Positions 22,982-37,100 of a DNA stretch of 64,000 nt are shown here, one piece after another. Location of the stretch: positions 5,676,539 through 5,740,538 of the forward strand of contig OY987248.1 in assembly GCA_963920765.1 (NCBI GenBank), given 5' to 3'. Below the pieces are notes generated by a model. It was not told where the DNA came from and did not search any database. It was given only the letters and a program-made list of their open reading frames with translations. Position numbers and translations under genes: made by a program. The stretch is from Ulota crispa (taxonomy: Eukaryota > Streptophyta > Bryopsida > Orthotrichales > Orthotrichaceae). Each line of letters starts with the position of its first letter. Within the stretch, counting starts at the first letter, position 1.

Positions 22982-25121
22982 CCGACTGGATGATATGGCG
23001 GGCCCAGTTTGAAGTCTCTGTCGACTGAGTCTGTCTGCAGGAATTTTACAGTTCGCACTGCCTTCCGCGGTTCCGCCTTCCCATCGATTCTCCTCCCATC
23101 AAAGCGGGAATCGTGGCACGGACACTGGGACCGGAATTGCGTCTCTGCCGACAGTGAAAAGGAACAATCGGAAATCTTTGTTGCTCTCAGACGTTTTCTC
23201 CGAGGTAGAAATCCAACAAGTTTAAGCCATGGCGAGACCGTCGATCGATCAAGTTCGGCCTTCCCGCCGCTAAGCTTAGTTGAGGCACTCGTCTTGCCTT
23301 CACAAAAACTTCTTCTTCTTGTTCTTAATGCGCGCTTGTTGCTGTTTAAGTCACGGTGATCGAGTCTGTATCCCGAAATCAAGCTTTCGTGTGTGCGTTT
23401 GGTTATGGCCTGTGAGTGAAATGGCGCCCGACACCAATTGCATGCGGCGGATTAGCTGCTTTGATTGTCGTTTGTGAATTCCACGGAGGAGAACGCTTGC
23501 GTGATGACTTTGTTGATGTTTATTGCTTTTTGCGGTGATCGAGTCTGTATCCCGTAATAAAGCTCTTTGGTGCGCGTTTGGATATGGCCTGTGAGTGAAA
23601 TGGCGCCCGACAGGAATTGCATGCGGTGGAGTAGCTGCTTTTGTGAATTCCTCGAGGGAGAACGCTTGAGTGACGACTTTGTTGATGTTTAATGCTTTTT
23701 GCTGTTAGAGTTAAGGTGATCGAGCAGTGCGATTGTCTGTATCCCGAAATCAAGCTCTTCGGTGCACGTTTGGTTATGGCTTGTGAGTGAAATGGCGCCC
23801 GACACCAATTGCATGAGGCGGACTAGCTGCTTTGATTTCCGTATGTGAATTCCACAGGGGAGAACGTTTGAGTAATGACTTTGTTGATCTTAGAATCTAA
23901 AAACCGACTGTCGGTAAAGCAGATGTCTCTTTCTTGATATATGCGAATTGGTTTGTGTGCTATTGTGCTTACTGCAATCCGTCGATGTGGTGTTATACCA
24001 GGTGAAGTCGCGGAATTGACCAATTGCGATAGGTAGCGGAAGAGTTCTGAAGCTTGTGTCTCTGTTTGTGCTTCGATATCCGAATTCTTAGATTGCAGCA
24101 GTGATCTTGGTGAGTGCGCGATCGTTGAATACAGAGTGCTGCTGGCGTGAGGTCTGAGGCGATTCGACGGGTGGTGACGCGAGCGACGCTGCTTGTGCTT
24201 CGCGACTAGTTGGAAAGCCGTGAATTGAAGTTGAGTTGAACTTCGAGATTAGGTGCGTCTGCAGCTATTTCTCCTTGCATTCTTCTCAGGTCTTGCAGTT
24301 CACGCCCTCTCTCCTAGGTTTTATCGAGTTTTTGTTTGGTTTGGAGATGATTCCTAGGTGTCTATTGCTTATCGCTTAGTTTGTTTAACTGCAACGCAGC
24401 TGCCAGAGCACGTCGCTTTGTAGTTGGTGGCTAGCGATGGTGAATCTTGTCGGCAGAGCGAATGCTCTGTAAAAGCTTCTGCAACGGCTCTAGCAAATGG
24501 AGTGACTGTTCGTACTTCCGGTTTTGCGAATGGTATTACTAAGAGTGTCAGTTGTTCTCCAGATTTTTGGTAGATTCAGTATTAGTATTGATTGATTAGT
24601 TCTTTAGTTTTGAGGTCGCTTGGAGATAGAACTTCGATATTAGTACTCTGCAAATTGTTACAATGTCAAGCACGGTGATAGGTGTCCTGGCTAGTTTGTA
24701 CCCTTGAGGACCCCGAGAAGGAAGCCCCGCATATTGTAGAATTGGACTAGATAGCTTGATGCTTTGAAGACACGGTCCCCGATCCAGGTTTTGGGGTGCT
24801 CTTCAAAGACTTTTATAAAGTTACAAATCCTAGTGAGTGAGTAGATGTTTTATTAAAATTGGAATTGCTCCTAATTTGTGTCCTGCCCCGCTTAGGATCT
24901 AATAAAAAAGTACGCAAAGGTCTCCAAGGGGTTGATCTCTTTGGCTTTTGGTTCTCATGAGTGTCCTTTATGTTCTGGAGAGGACATTGTTGCGTTTAGC
25001 TCCCTATGGAAAGCTGGTTCGGCCTTGATACTAGCCATGTCCTGGCATCCATCTCTAGGGCATCTTTTTAATGGTTTTCCTTGTTGGAATTCTTAGACAT
25101 GTGAGGAGAGCATCCTGTGAA
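22982..25121 (+). promoter_or_regulatory. Probable promoter and leader of the RNF213-like gene
   Basis: Base composition shifts from AT-rich repeat DNA to a more GC-rich stretch with CpG-rich blocks just left of the first RNF213-like exon. No protein family matches the open frames here. It includes three tandem 180-bp repeats and probably untranslated exons; the transcription start and leader introns cannot be placed from sequence alone. Confidence 0.5.
23355..23889. repeat. Three tandem copies of a 175-181-bp unit
   Basis: Copies begin at 23355, 23534 and 23715 with GGTGATCGAG. Each includes CTGTATCCCG, a GGCCTGTGAGTGAAATGGCG-type block, GCCCGACA, TAGCTGCTTT, GTGAATTCC and GACTTTGTTGAT. Copies differ by scattered changes and short indels. 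They lie about 1.2-1.8 kb upstream of the RNF213-like start codon. Confidence 0.88.
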
Positions 25122-28100
25122 ATGGCGGACAAAAATCCCTTCCTGGAAGAAAACTTCCATGAACTTTTTCCCATGAGTGGAAGCACGGCTACCGACAGCA
25201 ACCAGACTGCAAACAAGTCAGCTATTGAAGAGGCGGAAACTCCTGCGGACGTGAAACACCATCAGAGTAGGAGCAGTACAGACGATGTAGGTCTCAAGAC
25301 TGTTGTCGATGACTATGGACATAAGCTACGCCCAAATTATAAGACAGCATTACAGCACAATCCAGTCAAAAGTGCGAGGGACGTTGCAGGAAGATCAGCT
25401 ACTCCTCTGCCAGTTTTCGATCCTGAATCCCTCAAGGATCACCATGCCCATTCAAATACAAGCTTCACTGACAACCTGAGAGTAGGCCCGTATGTCGCCC
25501 AACGCAGATCGACTCAGCCCTCGACTTCTTATGAAGAGGAACATCTTCGAGAGGACTCTTCAATCCATGTTTCTGATGACAGAGTCGACCCAGACCTACC
25601 GAATGAGGAGTTCCGGCTTTGCCTCGCCGCTCCAAAGTCGATATCCCGTTGCTTAGCATTCACAAAATATGAGGTAAACCTGCATTTGGATTCATGTATG
25701 CTTGTTCTCTCTCCCCTAGTTGCACATGATGATGGTTCAAAGTTTTCTCTTGTTGCTTCGATCCGGACAAACGACAGTTTTATCTTACTCACTAAGTTGA
25801 TTAGCTTTGTACCTAGAATCGTTTAACCACTAAACATTGCAAGAGTGCTAATTAGATGGGACAGTTAATATTAATCAGTGGTCGTTGGTTCAGGGTACGG
25901 AAGAACCGATACCAGTTGAGATGCACCTTGAACCAGATCTCGACTTCGTAAGCGTCTCATACAATTTCTGGTTCTCCGGCTGGCTTCCCCGGAGGAACGA
26001 AAGAAATACCGGACTTGCGTATGAATTTACTATCGCTGACACTCCTGTGTCCGCTAGTTTTTTCAATTCCGTGTATAAACTGGGTGGGGGAAAGCAGGAC
26101 ACGGAAAGGGTAGTAATGTCAACCATCAAGGAGCCAAGGAAACGTTTGTCGTTTCGGTTCGATGTTGTTAACGATAGGGGCGAGGTGCTGAAGAGCGATT
26201 CACTGGGCGTGGTGCCATGGCTGACTGTGCTGACGCAAATGATCTTCGTGGTGAACCCCATGAACATTGTCGAATGTGTTAGAGAGTTTCTGAATGTTCG
26301 TTATGGGCATAAATTCAACGAGTATATGTTTCGAGGTTATGGCTACAATTACGATAAACCTTTTGTGGGACAGGTAGCCAACTGGGCTGCCAAAGTTGCC
26401 GACGCGTATGGTGGATCCACAATGCCAGACGCTGCTTACAAAAAGACCGTGGGGCTCAAAATGTTCATCCTCTGCCTGGGGCTGTTTGAGCTTCTCAAGG
26501 AGCTGGCTCTCCACGAGGACGGTCAGGCGGAGAAGTTCCACGAAGCATATGAAGTCGTCCTCTGCTCTCTGCACAAATTCTCGGTCTCAGGGTGTAGTTA
26601 CTCCCCTCCACCCATTTCCAAACGCATCTTACAAGAAGGAATTTCGGACCTGGTTCGGCGCGTCTCGCTCTTCTCTTTCGAATGGATCTCGCACCTGGAA
26701 CTCCTTGGGAAGTATGATCCAACTTTCAAATTTCTCGACAGAGTGGCAGAGTTTCAGTTTGACGTGAAAGAAGTGTCGGCACGAAGTCACGCAGAGCAAA
26801 CCTACCGAAGCGCTGTCAACAACATGCTGAACAGCAACGACTCATTCGGCAAAGCGAAGGGGCTGAGAAAACATACCTTTCGGAAAGCCTTATTTGCTGC
26901 TCCAACGTTTCCTACTTTTCTCATGGAGGCACATGAGTTGCAGGCTTGGATGAGAGGTGCAAATGACTGGGATCGTACCGAGAATCCAGACGACGAGATT
27001 CGCGCTGAGCTCCAGGATGCTCTACATCAGTGGTTTACCAAAGTCACGCCTGATGCGAGTCATCATCTGTATGGGCGGAAGGCAACACCTTTGCAGCCGC
27101 ATCTAGAGGTCATTGTTGCACTCGTCGAATGTGAAGCCGTTTCGAAGAATTCGATTGTGCTGCCTCAGTTCCTTGCCTCGTCGTTTCGGGAACATCTCGT
27201 CGAAATGCTCTTTCAGATCATGTCAATGCCGGCTTCAGATTTTGGAAGAAAATCTGTATCTGACCGGGCGTCCTTGGTGAATATTACGGAGAAAGTAGTG
27301 TTCAAATATCCGTTCACGTTTATGCTGCCCTTGTTGCCTGCTGAGTGTCGGCTGCTCCTTAAGTTCGCCTCATCTGAAATCGAAGAGTATTTCAACCTTA
27401 GTAAGCTTATACTACAGAAAATGGGATGCTGCAATTCAGATGAGATCCCGAAAGCAGAAGTGGTGGAACACTTGAGTAAGGATGTGTTACGCCCATGGCT
27501 GTCGGCGTCTGTCAGTCGAGGAAGGCAGCCGCAATCTCCCTTGTCCTATTTCAAATGTGTGGATGACGTTTTCAACCTTGGAGTCGATCCGTCCAGTTTC
27601 TTCGGGGAGTCCCTGACGCAAGCAGCATCTGCATCTAGTCAGCAACGATCCCGAGGCCTTCAGTCTTTCCTTGCCGGGTCGGAAAATATCGGTCAGCTTC
27701 ACGAGTCGCTTCAATTGCAGTACAAATACGTCGTTGTTGCGATGATACACCGGCAGCTCCAGAGTGCAAGTAACGTCGCAGAGTTGGACAGGATCAGCGA
27801 CCAGGTTCTCAGGGGACTGTGCGCAGAGCACGGCCACGGAGCCTTGAGTGCTAAAGAGAGGTAAACTTTTTTCACTCCTCTTGCATTCGTTGATGTGCTT
27901 TTCTGATCAGTTTGCATGGAAAAATTCCTCAACTGTCCTGCTAAAGCATTCATTGACCAAGCTCGCAAATTCTCATTGAACACGTTGCTATGTTTTCCAC
28001 AGGATTCAAGTGGAGCTATGTGTAGCGCTCCTGGACGAGATGGCTAAGAACGCAGTCTTTGTGGAAAGCCTGGCCGAGCGAGCTTTCCAGACCATATCAA

Positions 28101-31100
28101 CGTCAAACTTTGCAAGCTGCTTGCTGCAAATACAGGTTGCCCCGCCGCCCATCAAAGAGCATTGGATCTATCTGAAAGTGCAGGAGGCGTGTCATGCATT
28201 TGGTAAATTAGTAGTGCAGGGTGAAGTGACAATTGGCACCATTGACAGCGTCTCACGCACTGACAAGTGGGGATCCATCCTGAAATCGTTGGGAGACAAG
28301 GCAGCGTCTGTTGCATTCAATGAAGCCTGCAATGACCTCGTGTTGTACAAAAAGAGGTTGCACGCTTGTGACATTCTGGTCACTCTGTGCGGCTATCTGA
28401 TTGGAAAGGGATATCGTATTGTAGGAATACAGACATGGTCCGCAGATTTGACCGCCAGGAAAGAGACATGGATGTCAACAAGCCTTGGAACGATCGCCGC
28501 TTCGCACTGGCCTGAGGAAGTTCACAGTTCACTATTTGATCATTTGGACTCTCTCGTTCTCTTGCACGAATCTGAGATTTTCAGATGCATTTTGTTGCAA
28601 TTGTGTGGAGAGCTGTTCGAAAAATTGAGCGTAGAAAGACTTGTAGACGTTGACGAAGGTATCTCGTCTCTGGAGACGCCGTTCGCAAGGGTGGCTGGAG
28701 AGTTGGTACCCTGCGCTATTCACAGGTACAGAGCAGAGATGGAGCCTTACTGCGGGAAGAGGAACCTGGAAAAGGTGAACATGGACAAGCTGTACTCGTT
28801 GTGGGTGACTGTGGACGCACAGCAGATCGAGCGAGAGTTCGACCTCGCAAAACGAGAGTTGAAGACAAAAGACTCGAAAACCTCGACGTGGTTCTTCTGG
28901 GGGAAAGCCGTCGACATGATCGAGCTCATTCAAGCATGGAAGGCTATCAAGGCTAAGGGAGAGCTCGTAACTGCGTTGCCGACTGTGGCTCAGATGTTCC
29001 AGTTCGATGAATCCTGCGAGGGGTACCTCGAACAAATGACGGATCTCATACAGAAATGCGACGAGAATTGTTCGTTGAAGGAGTTTACTGATCTGCACAA
29101 GAAGGAAGGAAAGAGCCTCCTGGCCAAGGTTTCGGTAAATGAAGAGTTTGCTCTCATCGGACTTTCTAAGTCGGAGCCGCTGATCAATTTCCTGAGGGAC
29201 AAGCTGGATGAGGATTTCCGGAATCTGATTGATGCTGTTGAGGAAGGCTCCGATAATGATTTTGTGCAGGAATCCATTCTTTCAGATTTGATCGACCTCC
29301 ATCGTAAGTTTTCATTCACACCTAAACAGGGTTACTTTTGAAGCTGTGTCGTTTAAAGCTAATTCTCAGGGTTCACTAGAGTTTCTTTTGAGTGTGCCCT
29401 CTTGCATACTCCTCCAGACCAAAAGTGCTAACTTATGCACGATTGGCGGTGATTCAGGAATGCTTCGCCCTGTACTGAAGTCCAAAGGTCCCACTTTTGA
29501 ACAGCTGCGGAAGGTCATGCTCTCGGAGTTGAAAACGTCGGCTGCAAGTGAATCTGCGTCTGCAAGCACATTGGCTGCAAAGCTTTTCATGTGTAACGAG
29601 AATGTGGCGCAAATCACACGGTTCCTTTCCAGTGTGGCTAACCGAGGGCTGAAAATGAAAGACCACATGAAGAGAATTTTACGAGGCGGCAAGTATCACT
29701 TCACGCTCACTAACAGTGTATGTGATTTGAAGCTCACGTGTGGAGATACAAGCGTTCATTACGTCCAACCCAGCTTCGCAAGTGAGGTCAGTTTGAGAGA
29801 GGAAAGGTGCGTCTATAACCTTGCCGAGTTGCAAGATTTGCGAAGTCGAGCTCGGTTGGTTTTAAGTACGCACAAAGTACAAGCCAAGCGTTTTTTGACA
29901 GATATAGCAGGTTTGGAACACCCAACTCTTCTTTTTCTGTTTTGCATAAAGGCAGAGAAGTAGTTTAAAACATCTTTCCATGGACGGTTCCATCATGAAT
30001 CTGACAAAGTATTGGATTAATGGGGGAAAAAAAATGCTATGCATGTTCTAGTGTTCCTACTGCAAGACACTGCGTTTATTTCTAAGGAACTAGCACTTCG
30101 AAGTGCAGACTCGTCGGATGCTGAGACGGAGAAGGACACGGGCCTCTTCATTGAACAAGTGAACATCGTGGAGCGGCTTGTTGCGTCAATCACAGAGCTT
30201 TGTGCATCCGGCCACTTCCGGTTTGCGCAATTCGACCGCTCGCTGTTCGGACTGCATGAGTTGCAGGAGCTAGCTCGGAGCGTCGACCAGGAACTTCGAG
30301 AGTGGTATACAGCTGTGAAGGAGGCCCGCAATAGAAACTACTGTCTCAACTATTTCCATTCTATGGAGCTGCGTCTCCTTCGTGACGTTCTCTGCGACCA
30401 TCCCTGTTTAGTGGAGTCAAAAGAGAGCACTATGTGTGAGGAGCTTCTGCAGTGGGCTGGCATTCTGTATCCACGGAGGGCCCTGATACAAGCCAAGCAG
30501 AATGCACAGACCCGAAGTGGTGAAAACATTACTGCAACGCCTTCCTTGAGTGAAAGCCTGAATCTGATTGCCATGTCTCTAGAGGAAATCTTCCAACGGT
30601 TCTTCATTTTTAGATCCACACCCTCGCCTTCTTCTACCTTAATGAAGTCATGGTCAATCAAGGGAATTTCAACTTCAGGGAAACGCAACGAAGCCCTGGT
30701 GCTGGCGCTTGTGGAAGAGTCTCAAATGGAACATGAAGCGGTTGTAAGCTTGTTCCACAAAAGAGGTCTCAGCTTAAGGAACGTCCCAAGGAATGTCTTG
30801 TTGTGCAGCTCCTTCACGACTTGGGAGGAGATTCATCTCCTCTTACTTCGCTGCTTCCAGAGGACCGAGCAAGACGTGGGGCTCTTCTGTATTGCGTACA
30901 TTGAAAAACTGAGCCATGAGTGCCAGGCTCAGTTTCTGGTGGTGCTCCAAGAAATGGTACATGAATGGGAAGAACGGCATCATCGAGAACCGCTGCGAAT
31001 TGGCGAAGAGTGTGAACGGCTTGCTGTTGTGTGCTGTTCCAAGAGCCAGGCCCTTTTAGCAGTTTCGCACCATTTGAATGTCCGGGTTTTGCACATGGGC

Positions 31101-34100
31101 ACCTTGAACCCTGTCGAGGTTCGCCAGCAGCTCCCTGCTGAGTGCTCTAACATGCGGGTGATCACTTCGGAGCTTCCTGGTCTAGGAAAGACGAGAAATG
31201 TTTATAGCAAAGCACCGGTACGTACTTCTTCAAAATTTCATTCATAACTCTCGTCAATTTATTTCTTCCTGGTGTATCTACAAATTTCATCAAAACAAAC
31301 ATCCCAGTTTGTCCAAACGGCAGAACTCTTAGAATTAGTATCAACTAATGGTTTATCAACCATAATTCTGAAATGTCTTTCACCATTAGAACAAAATGTG
31401 CTACTCAAGACAAATGAAAAGTATAGTGAGATCTTTCCCTTGGATGACTGTGAAACCCAACTTAGGCAGCAATTTTGAAGAGGTCATTTAGAGGCTTTCT
31501 TTTTGCCTAGCTTTGTGTTTATACTGAACAACACACGCAACATTCGATGTGCAGGGCTTGGTTCGGCCGCTTTGTGTGAGTGGCAACACATCCAGGAACT
31601 CTCTCGTGTCTCAGCTAAAAGAATTGGATGTCCGCCCGGAGTGCATTTTACACCTGGATATCTCGAGCGTGGTGAACCCCGAGACGTTCAACGTGTTGCT
31701 GTTTGAGCTTCTTGTGCTTGGATGCCTCAAATCCGACATTGCAGGCGTGTTTCATCTGAACACAAGCAACGTGCAAATTGAGCTGGGAAACACTCTCGGC
31801 AACGAGCTTGCTGACGGCCTCCCCATATGCGACTGGTTCCAAAGAGAGCACCTAACCTGGAATCTGGACTCTCTGGAAGTAAGCAACGACCCAACCAGTG
31901 ATATGCAAGTGGTTTGCATATACTTGCAATCTCTAGAATCAAGGCTGCTGGACACTCGAGATCTAATCTTCACCGGGATTGCCCAAAATGTGCAAGCGCT
32001 TTCTGCAACGCAATGCCAAGCTCTGCTCCGAAGAAACTTCATCGACCACGTGAGAGAAGCGAATGTCATGTCCTTCACCGTCCTAGAAATGTTCGTGAAG
32101 TTTTTGGCTTGCCAGCTGCGGAGCTTGACAACTAGCATTTTCTTCACAGTGGAGATGTTGCAGTTCATGAGGGCCTCCGCCAGCATTCGGTCGTTTCTTG
32201 TGATTTCGCTGCTCGACGTGTCAAGAGACCTCTCCCTGCGATCCGTGAAGCCGTGGCTTCACGAGCAGCAACAATCCAGGGGGAAGAACATCACGGATTT
32301 GACCATGGAAACCAGGTTCAAGGGCATGCTGCGGTGGTCCGACAGCAACCATTTAATGATATTCTTCCAAAGTGAAGGCCCCATCCTGTTGTTGTACAGA
32401 AACGGGAACCTTCTTCCTGACTCTTTAACACAGCTCGTCCATAGCCAAAGATTGAGAACCGAGGCGAAGCTTATGCCGGACTACGCAGCGATGTCTTCAC
32501 AGGAGCTTTGGTCGCTTCTGTGGCCTATTCTGCAGCGGTTCCCACCGTCGTTTGAACCCAATTACGTCCTCACAGCAGATAATTTCCTAAAAATGGCGTT
32601 GATTGCTCTTCGGGTGGCAGCTCGAGTTCCCGTTCTCATCATGGGCGAAACCGGTTGTGGAAAAACCAGCCTTCTCAGAGTTCTCGCCAAGTACAGCGGT
32701 GTTGAATTCTCTTGCATCACGTTGCACGCAGGAACCACAGCTGAGGACATTCGGTCCTTCCTCCTCAAAGCAAATACTGCTGCCATTGCAGGAACCAAAA
32801 CGGTGAGCAAGGATTTATGCTAAATTTTTATTTTTGTCAAAAGCGTGCTCCAGATGGGTTCAGATTATATACCACCAGAATCGATGAAAAACTTTGCATG
32901 AGCTGATCCATGTACTCGGGTTTTAGCTGTATTACAAAAATCGGTTTTTTATAAGGATTTTTTTGTATGGTGGTGTTATAGGTGTGGGCGTTTCTTGATG
33001 AGATCAACGCATGTGACCACCTTGGGTTTCTGAACGGAGTCATATGCCACCACCTATTAGACGGAAAAGCTTTAAATGCCAATCTCGTGGTGCTGGGTGC
33101 TTGCAATCCGTACCGGATTCACGACGTAGAGAACTCTCAAACAGGGTTTTCTCCTCGTGAGCTGATGAATCCAGGTGATGTGAAAAATTACAACCTCGCG
33201 TACCGAGTGCATCCACTGCCAGAGGCCATGCTGGACTACGTGTGGGACTTCGGCCTGCTTTCAAGGCATGATGAGCAAGCTTACATCGAAGCCATGGCCA
33301 AGGACAAAGTGAAGACTCACGTGCAACTCTTCGCAGACCTGTTGGTTCAGTCACAAGCCTTCATCAGAGAATGTCACGGAGAAGCCAGTGTGAGTTTACG
33401 CGACGCCAGCCGTTGCATTTCCCTCTACGATTTCTTCCTGGACGATGTTCTTAAAAGGCCCCTTCTCAAAGGAAACCTTCGAAAGGAGAAAGTCCGCGCA
33501 TTACTCCTGGCCTTTGCTCATTGCTACCATTCACGTTTAGCCACGGAGCTACAACGGCAGGATTACCGAAACATTTTTGCGGGCGTACTTAAAGCTCATG
33601 ACCCTTCGTATTACAGGTACGATGAAATGTTCTTAGTGTTTCGTTTACTCTTGTTGATGACTTGAGTTTCTGCAAATCTTTTGTATACTGCAAATAATGA
33701 GACATTTTTTTATGAGTTTATTGAGTAGGGATTTCACTGGAAATACTTTTGCGGAGGCTTTGAGAGCAGAACAACTGGATCTTCTCAACCGCATGGATGT
33801 TCCTGTCGGTATTGCGAAGAACAAGGCTATTCTGGAGAATGTCTTTGTGACTCTAGTCTGCATGCTGAACCATATTCCAGTGTTCGTAATTGGGAAGCCT
33901 GGCTCGGGAAAGACACTTGCGCTTCAATTGATCTACGGGTTCGTTCCTTTCCGGGTAGTATCGTTATTTGTATTCCTTTCATTTTCAAACGAAGCATTGT
34001 ATCTTGTTTCAGTGGTGGTCCTTGGGTACATCTAAGCATGTTATTGGCTGGTGGCAGAAATTTGAGAGGCTCGGAGTCTAGAGACAGATACTTCCAAAAC

Positions 34101-37100
34101 TTGCCTCAGATGTACAGATTTTCGTACCAAGGTTCGGAGAGTTCCACATCTGAGGGAATTCTCAAGGTAAACTACATCACCATTGAAGTTATCTCATATG
34201 TTTCATGATTTTACACTAATTTCTGGCATAACCATTACTTTTTCATTCAAATCGATGAAAGTTTCTACCCAAATGCTTGTCTAAGCAATAGTTGTGATCT
34301 GACGTGGGCGCAGGTGTTTGAGAAAGCCCAGCGGTGCAGAAAGGATAACGAAGGGCGAGATGTCTTGGTGGTGGTGGTTCTCGACGAAGTTGGCCTTGCT
34401 GAAGTGTCAAGGCACAATCCTTTGAAGGTACTAGGAAGGAAAACTTGAATCTTTAGAGCAGTAAAATAGTCTACGTCGTTAAAACAGGGTGCTTCAAAGC
34501 TCCAAAATTGTGACATTTCAAGTGCCCAAAGCCCTTAAATCTAAGACGGGCATTTTTTTTTTTTAGTAGTGAAAACCAGGATGGGCTTCTGGAAAAGTGC
34601 CAGTTTTTGCCATAAGTGCATGGTAATCATGAAATGTATTTTGGGGTTTCGTGCAGGTTCTACATTCTCTTCTGGAACCGGAGGAGCCGCAACAAGTGGC
34701 AGTTGTCGGTATTAGCAACTGGTCGCTAGATGCTGCCAAAATGAACCGAGCCATTCATCTTTCTCAACCTGATCCTTCGGAGAAAGATTTGTATGACACA
34801 AGCATTGCTATTTTAGAGAGCTTCGATTCCTCAAATACCGACCAGGAACTGCACCAGACTTTGAAACAGAAGTTGAGAGGCCTGGCAAAATCCTACCATC
34901 AGTACCATTCCCGGCAAACGAAACCGAACTTTCATGGTCTCCGAGATTTCTACTCGCTCATCAAGTCGCTGCAAGTGAACAAGAGCATGGTCTCTTGGCA
35001 ACTGGATGGTCTCGTCACGGCCGTCTGGAGGAACTTCGGAGGCTCACCTGATGATGTGCAGACGTTCTCCGCCATTTTGAAGGAGAATCTCGGGCATGAG
35101 GAGCTTCTGCTGCACCCTCCCCCTGTTATGGACCTTGTTCGAGAGAATCTGGAAGACAAGCATGCGAGGCATCTGATGCTTCTCACCACTGTAAGTTTTT
35201 CACAATTCATCAAGTAACAAGTTCGAGAAAATTGTTGCTGCGGGAAATCACTAAAAATTTACAATATTAGTTCATGACTTGTTGAGAAGGTACTCTCCAT
35301 TTGGCACTCAATTTTTATTGCTCTTGTGGATCAGGGTGACTCTGCAATTGGGATTCTAGAGAAGTTTCAGAAAAATGTGACAATTATTCACGGAAGCAAG
35401 TTCAAAGATGACTGTAGTGATGACTACTCGTATTTGTTGCTGAGCATTATAATATTACACATGGAAGCTGGCAGGTACGTCTCTTCATTTGTTATTTTCT
35501 TTCGTCCAAGACGAAGCCTCTTTGAGAGCATCTGCAACTGCGCATGGATAGTGACTTATGAATATTGATCAAACTCTGATGAGCCAAAGGATTAGCAGCT
35601 TGAAAATGGCCTTCAAGACTGATCACATACTGAAATATGCGATTCTGGTTGGGACTTGTAAAACATCCCCGGAATCAGCGAAGAAAATTGCACGAGTTTT
35701 GGTCGTAAATTTCCAAAATTAGGAAAAGAGATTCCCTGTTTGAAGTAGCATGCAAAACTGGTGAAAATGTAAATGAAACTTGATTGAGCTTGCTTACATC
35801 CTTGAACCTATTGGTGGAATTTGCAGAATCATACTCCTGAGGGGAGTAGAGCGGCTTTGGTCCTCGCTCTACGACATGCTTAATCAACACTACACAACGG
35901 TAGCCGAGAGGCGGAACTGCCGTATCGCCATTGGAGCTTACAGCAATCCCATGTGCTACGTCCACGGCAGCTTTCGTTGCATTGTGGTGGTGGACTTCAG
36001 CCAAGTGTCACGCCTGGACCCTCCATTTCTGAACCGCTTCGAGAAGCAAGTGCTCACCTACGAGAACATTCTGACTGGACGGCGCAGGGACGCTGTGGAA
36101 GCTCTGAAATCCTGGTGTGAACAAATGGCTGGGCTTACCACTAATGCCGTTGTTTTCAAAGTAAATGACTTGTTTGCTGGATTTCATGAAGACACACTTC
36201 CCTCGCTTGTGTTGCACCATCAGCCTGGCCACTCTGAGGATATCACCAGCACGGAGTCCTTGGAATTCGTGTTCCTACTTGACAGGTATGGCGTCACCAA
36301 GTGAGACATTTCCCTCGATAGCTGATTCCACCTCAGGAAAGTAGAAGCTCTCTTGTTCTCTTTTTTGTTCTATCCTGAAGTGTTTCTATAATTGCAACTG
36401 TAGATGTAAAGAAGATTTGTTGCGAACGGCACACGTGGATGCAATGGTGCGTGCTTCTTTGTCCGAACGGTGCAGAGAAAAAGTTTCCGATCTGCAGAAA
36501 TGGACAGCTCTCTTCTTCGGCGAATGGCAACAACAGGGTTTGAATGAGTTCCTTGTATCTGCAGTAAGCAATCCAACAACCCTTTTTCTAAACTTCTGGG
36601 TGGTCATATTTAGCTTACTCGAAAGTTACAAGGTTGTTCAATTAGTCTCCTCGTTCTCCATCTTGGGAGATATTTCGAAACTAACACTAGAATCCTCCGT
36701 ACCTTCTTTGTCAATGGCTGTTGCAGATGCAGGATGAGAGCTTGAGGGAAAATGGAAGAGGCTTGAGAGTGGTGATAAGCACGCGCACCATTATACATAT
36801 GCCAGTGAGGAAGTTCCTGTGCGGAATGGATGTAAGAAACCATTTGGTCTTGAGAGTCATTTTATCTCTTGATTCTTATAGTTTTAAGTTCACTGTGTTT
36901 CTTAGGATTATTGACTTAGCATATCTCAGTCATTTCTTCTTGCTTTCTGTGCTTCATCTGTGCACTCCGATATTTTTCGCTGGGAATCAGTGTTTTTCTT
37001 CGCCACTAACGTTATAATAAATGCCGGTTGTGATCAGGCACAAATTGAGAAGCTTGGAGACTTCTCCTCAGAGAAGCAATTTCAGACGCAGATACAGGCA

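Noticed and set aside
22957-23382. Minus-strand 141-codon and plus-strand 116-codon frames
   Set aside because: They overlap each other in the GC-rich leader region and the first tandem repeat. No domain is recognisable, and the repeats explain the openness.
23424-23435. TGGCGCCCGACA resembles a retroviral tRNA-Lys primer binding site
   Set aside because: It recurs at the same place in each 180-bp tandem repeat, has only about 11 matching bases, and there are no LTRs, polypurine tract or pol-like frames nearby. Chance similarity is the better explanation.
25071-25121. Upstream in-frame ATG for the RNF213-like protein
   Set aside because: It would add 17 residues. The ATG at 25122 has a better context (GAAATGGCG). 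I keep 25122 but cannot exclude 25071 without transcript data.
28532-29098. Long minus-strand frame (188 codons) under RNF213-like exon 3
   Set aside because: It is a shadow of the plus-strand coding exon, with no family match and no splice support.
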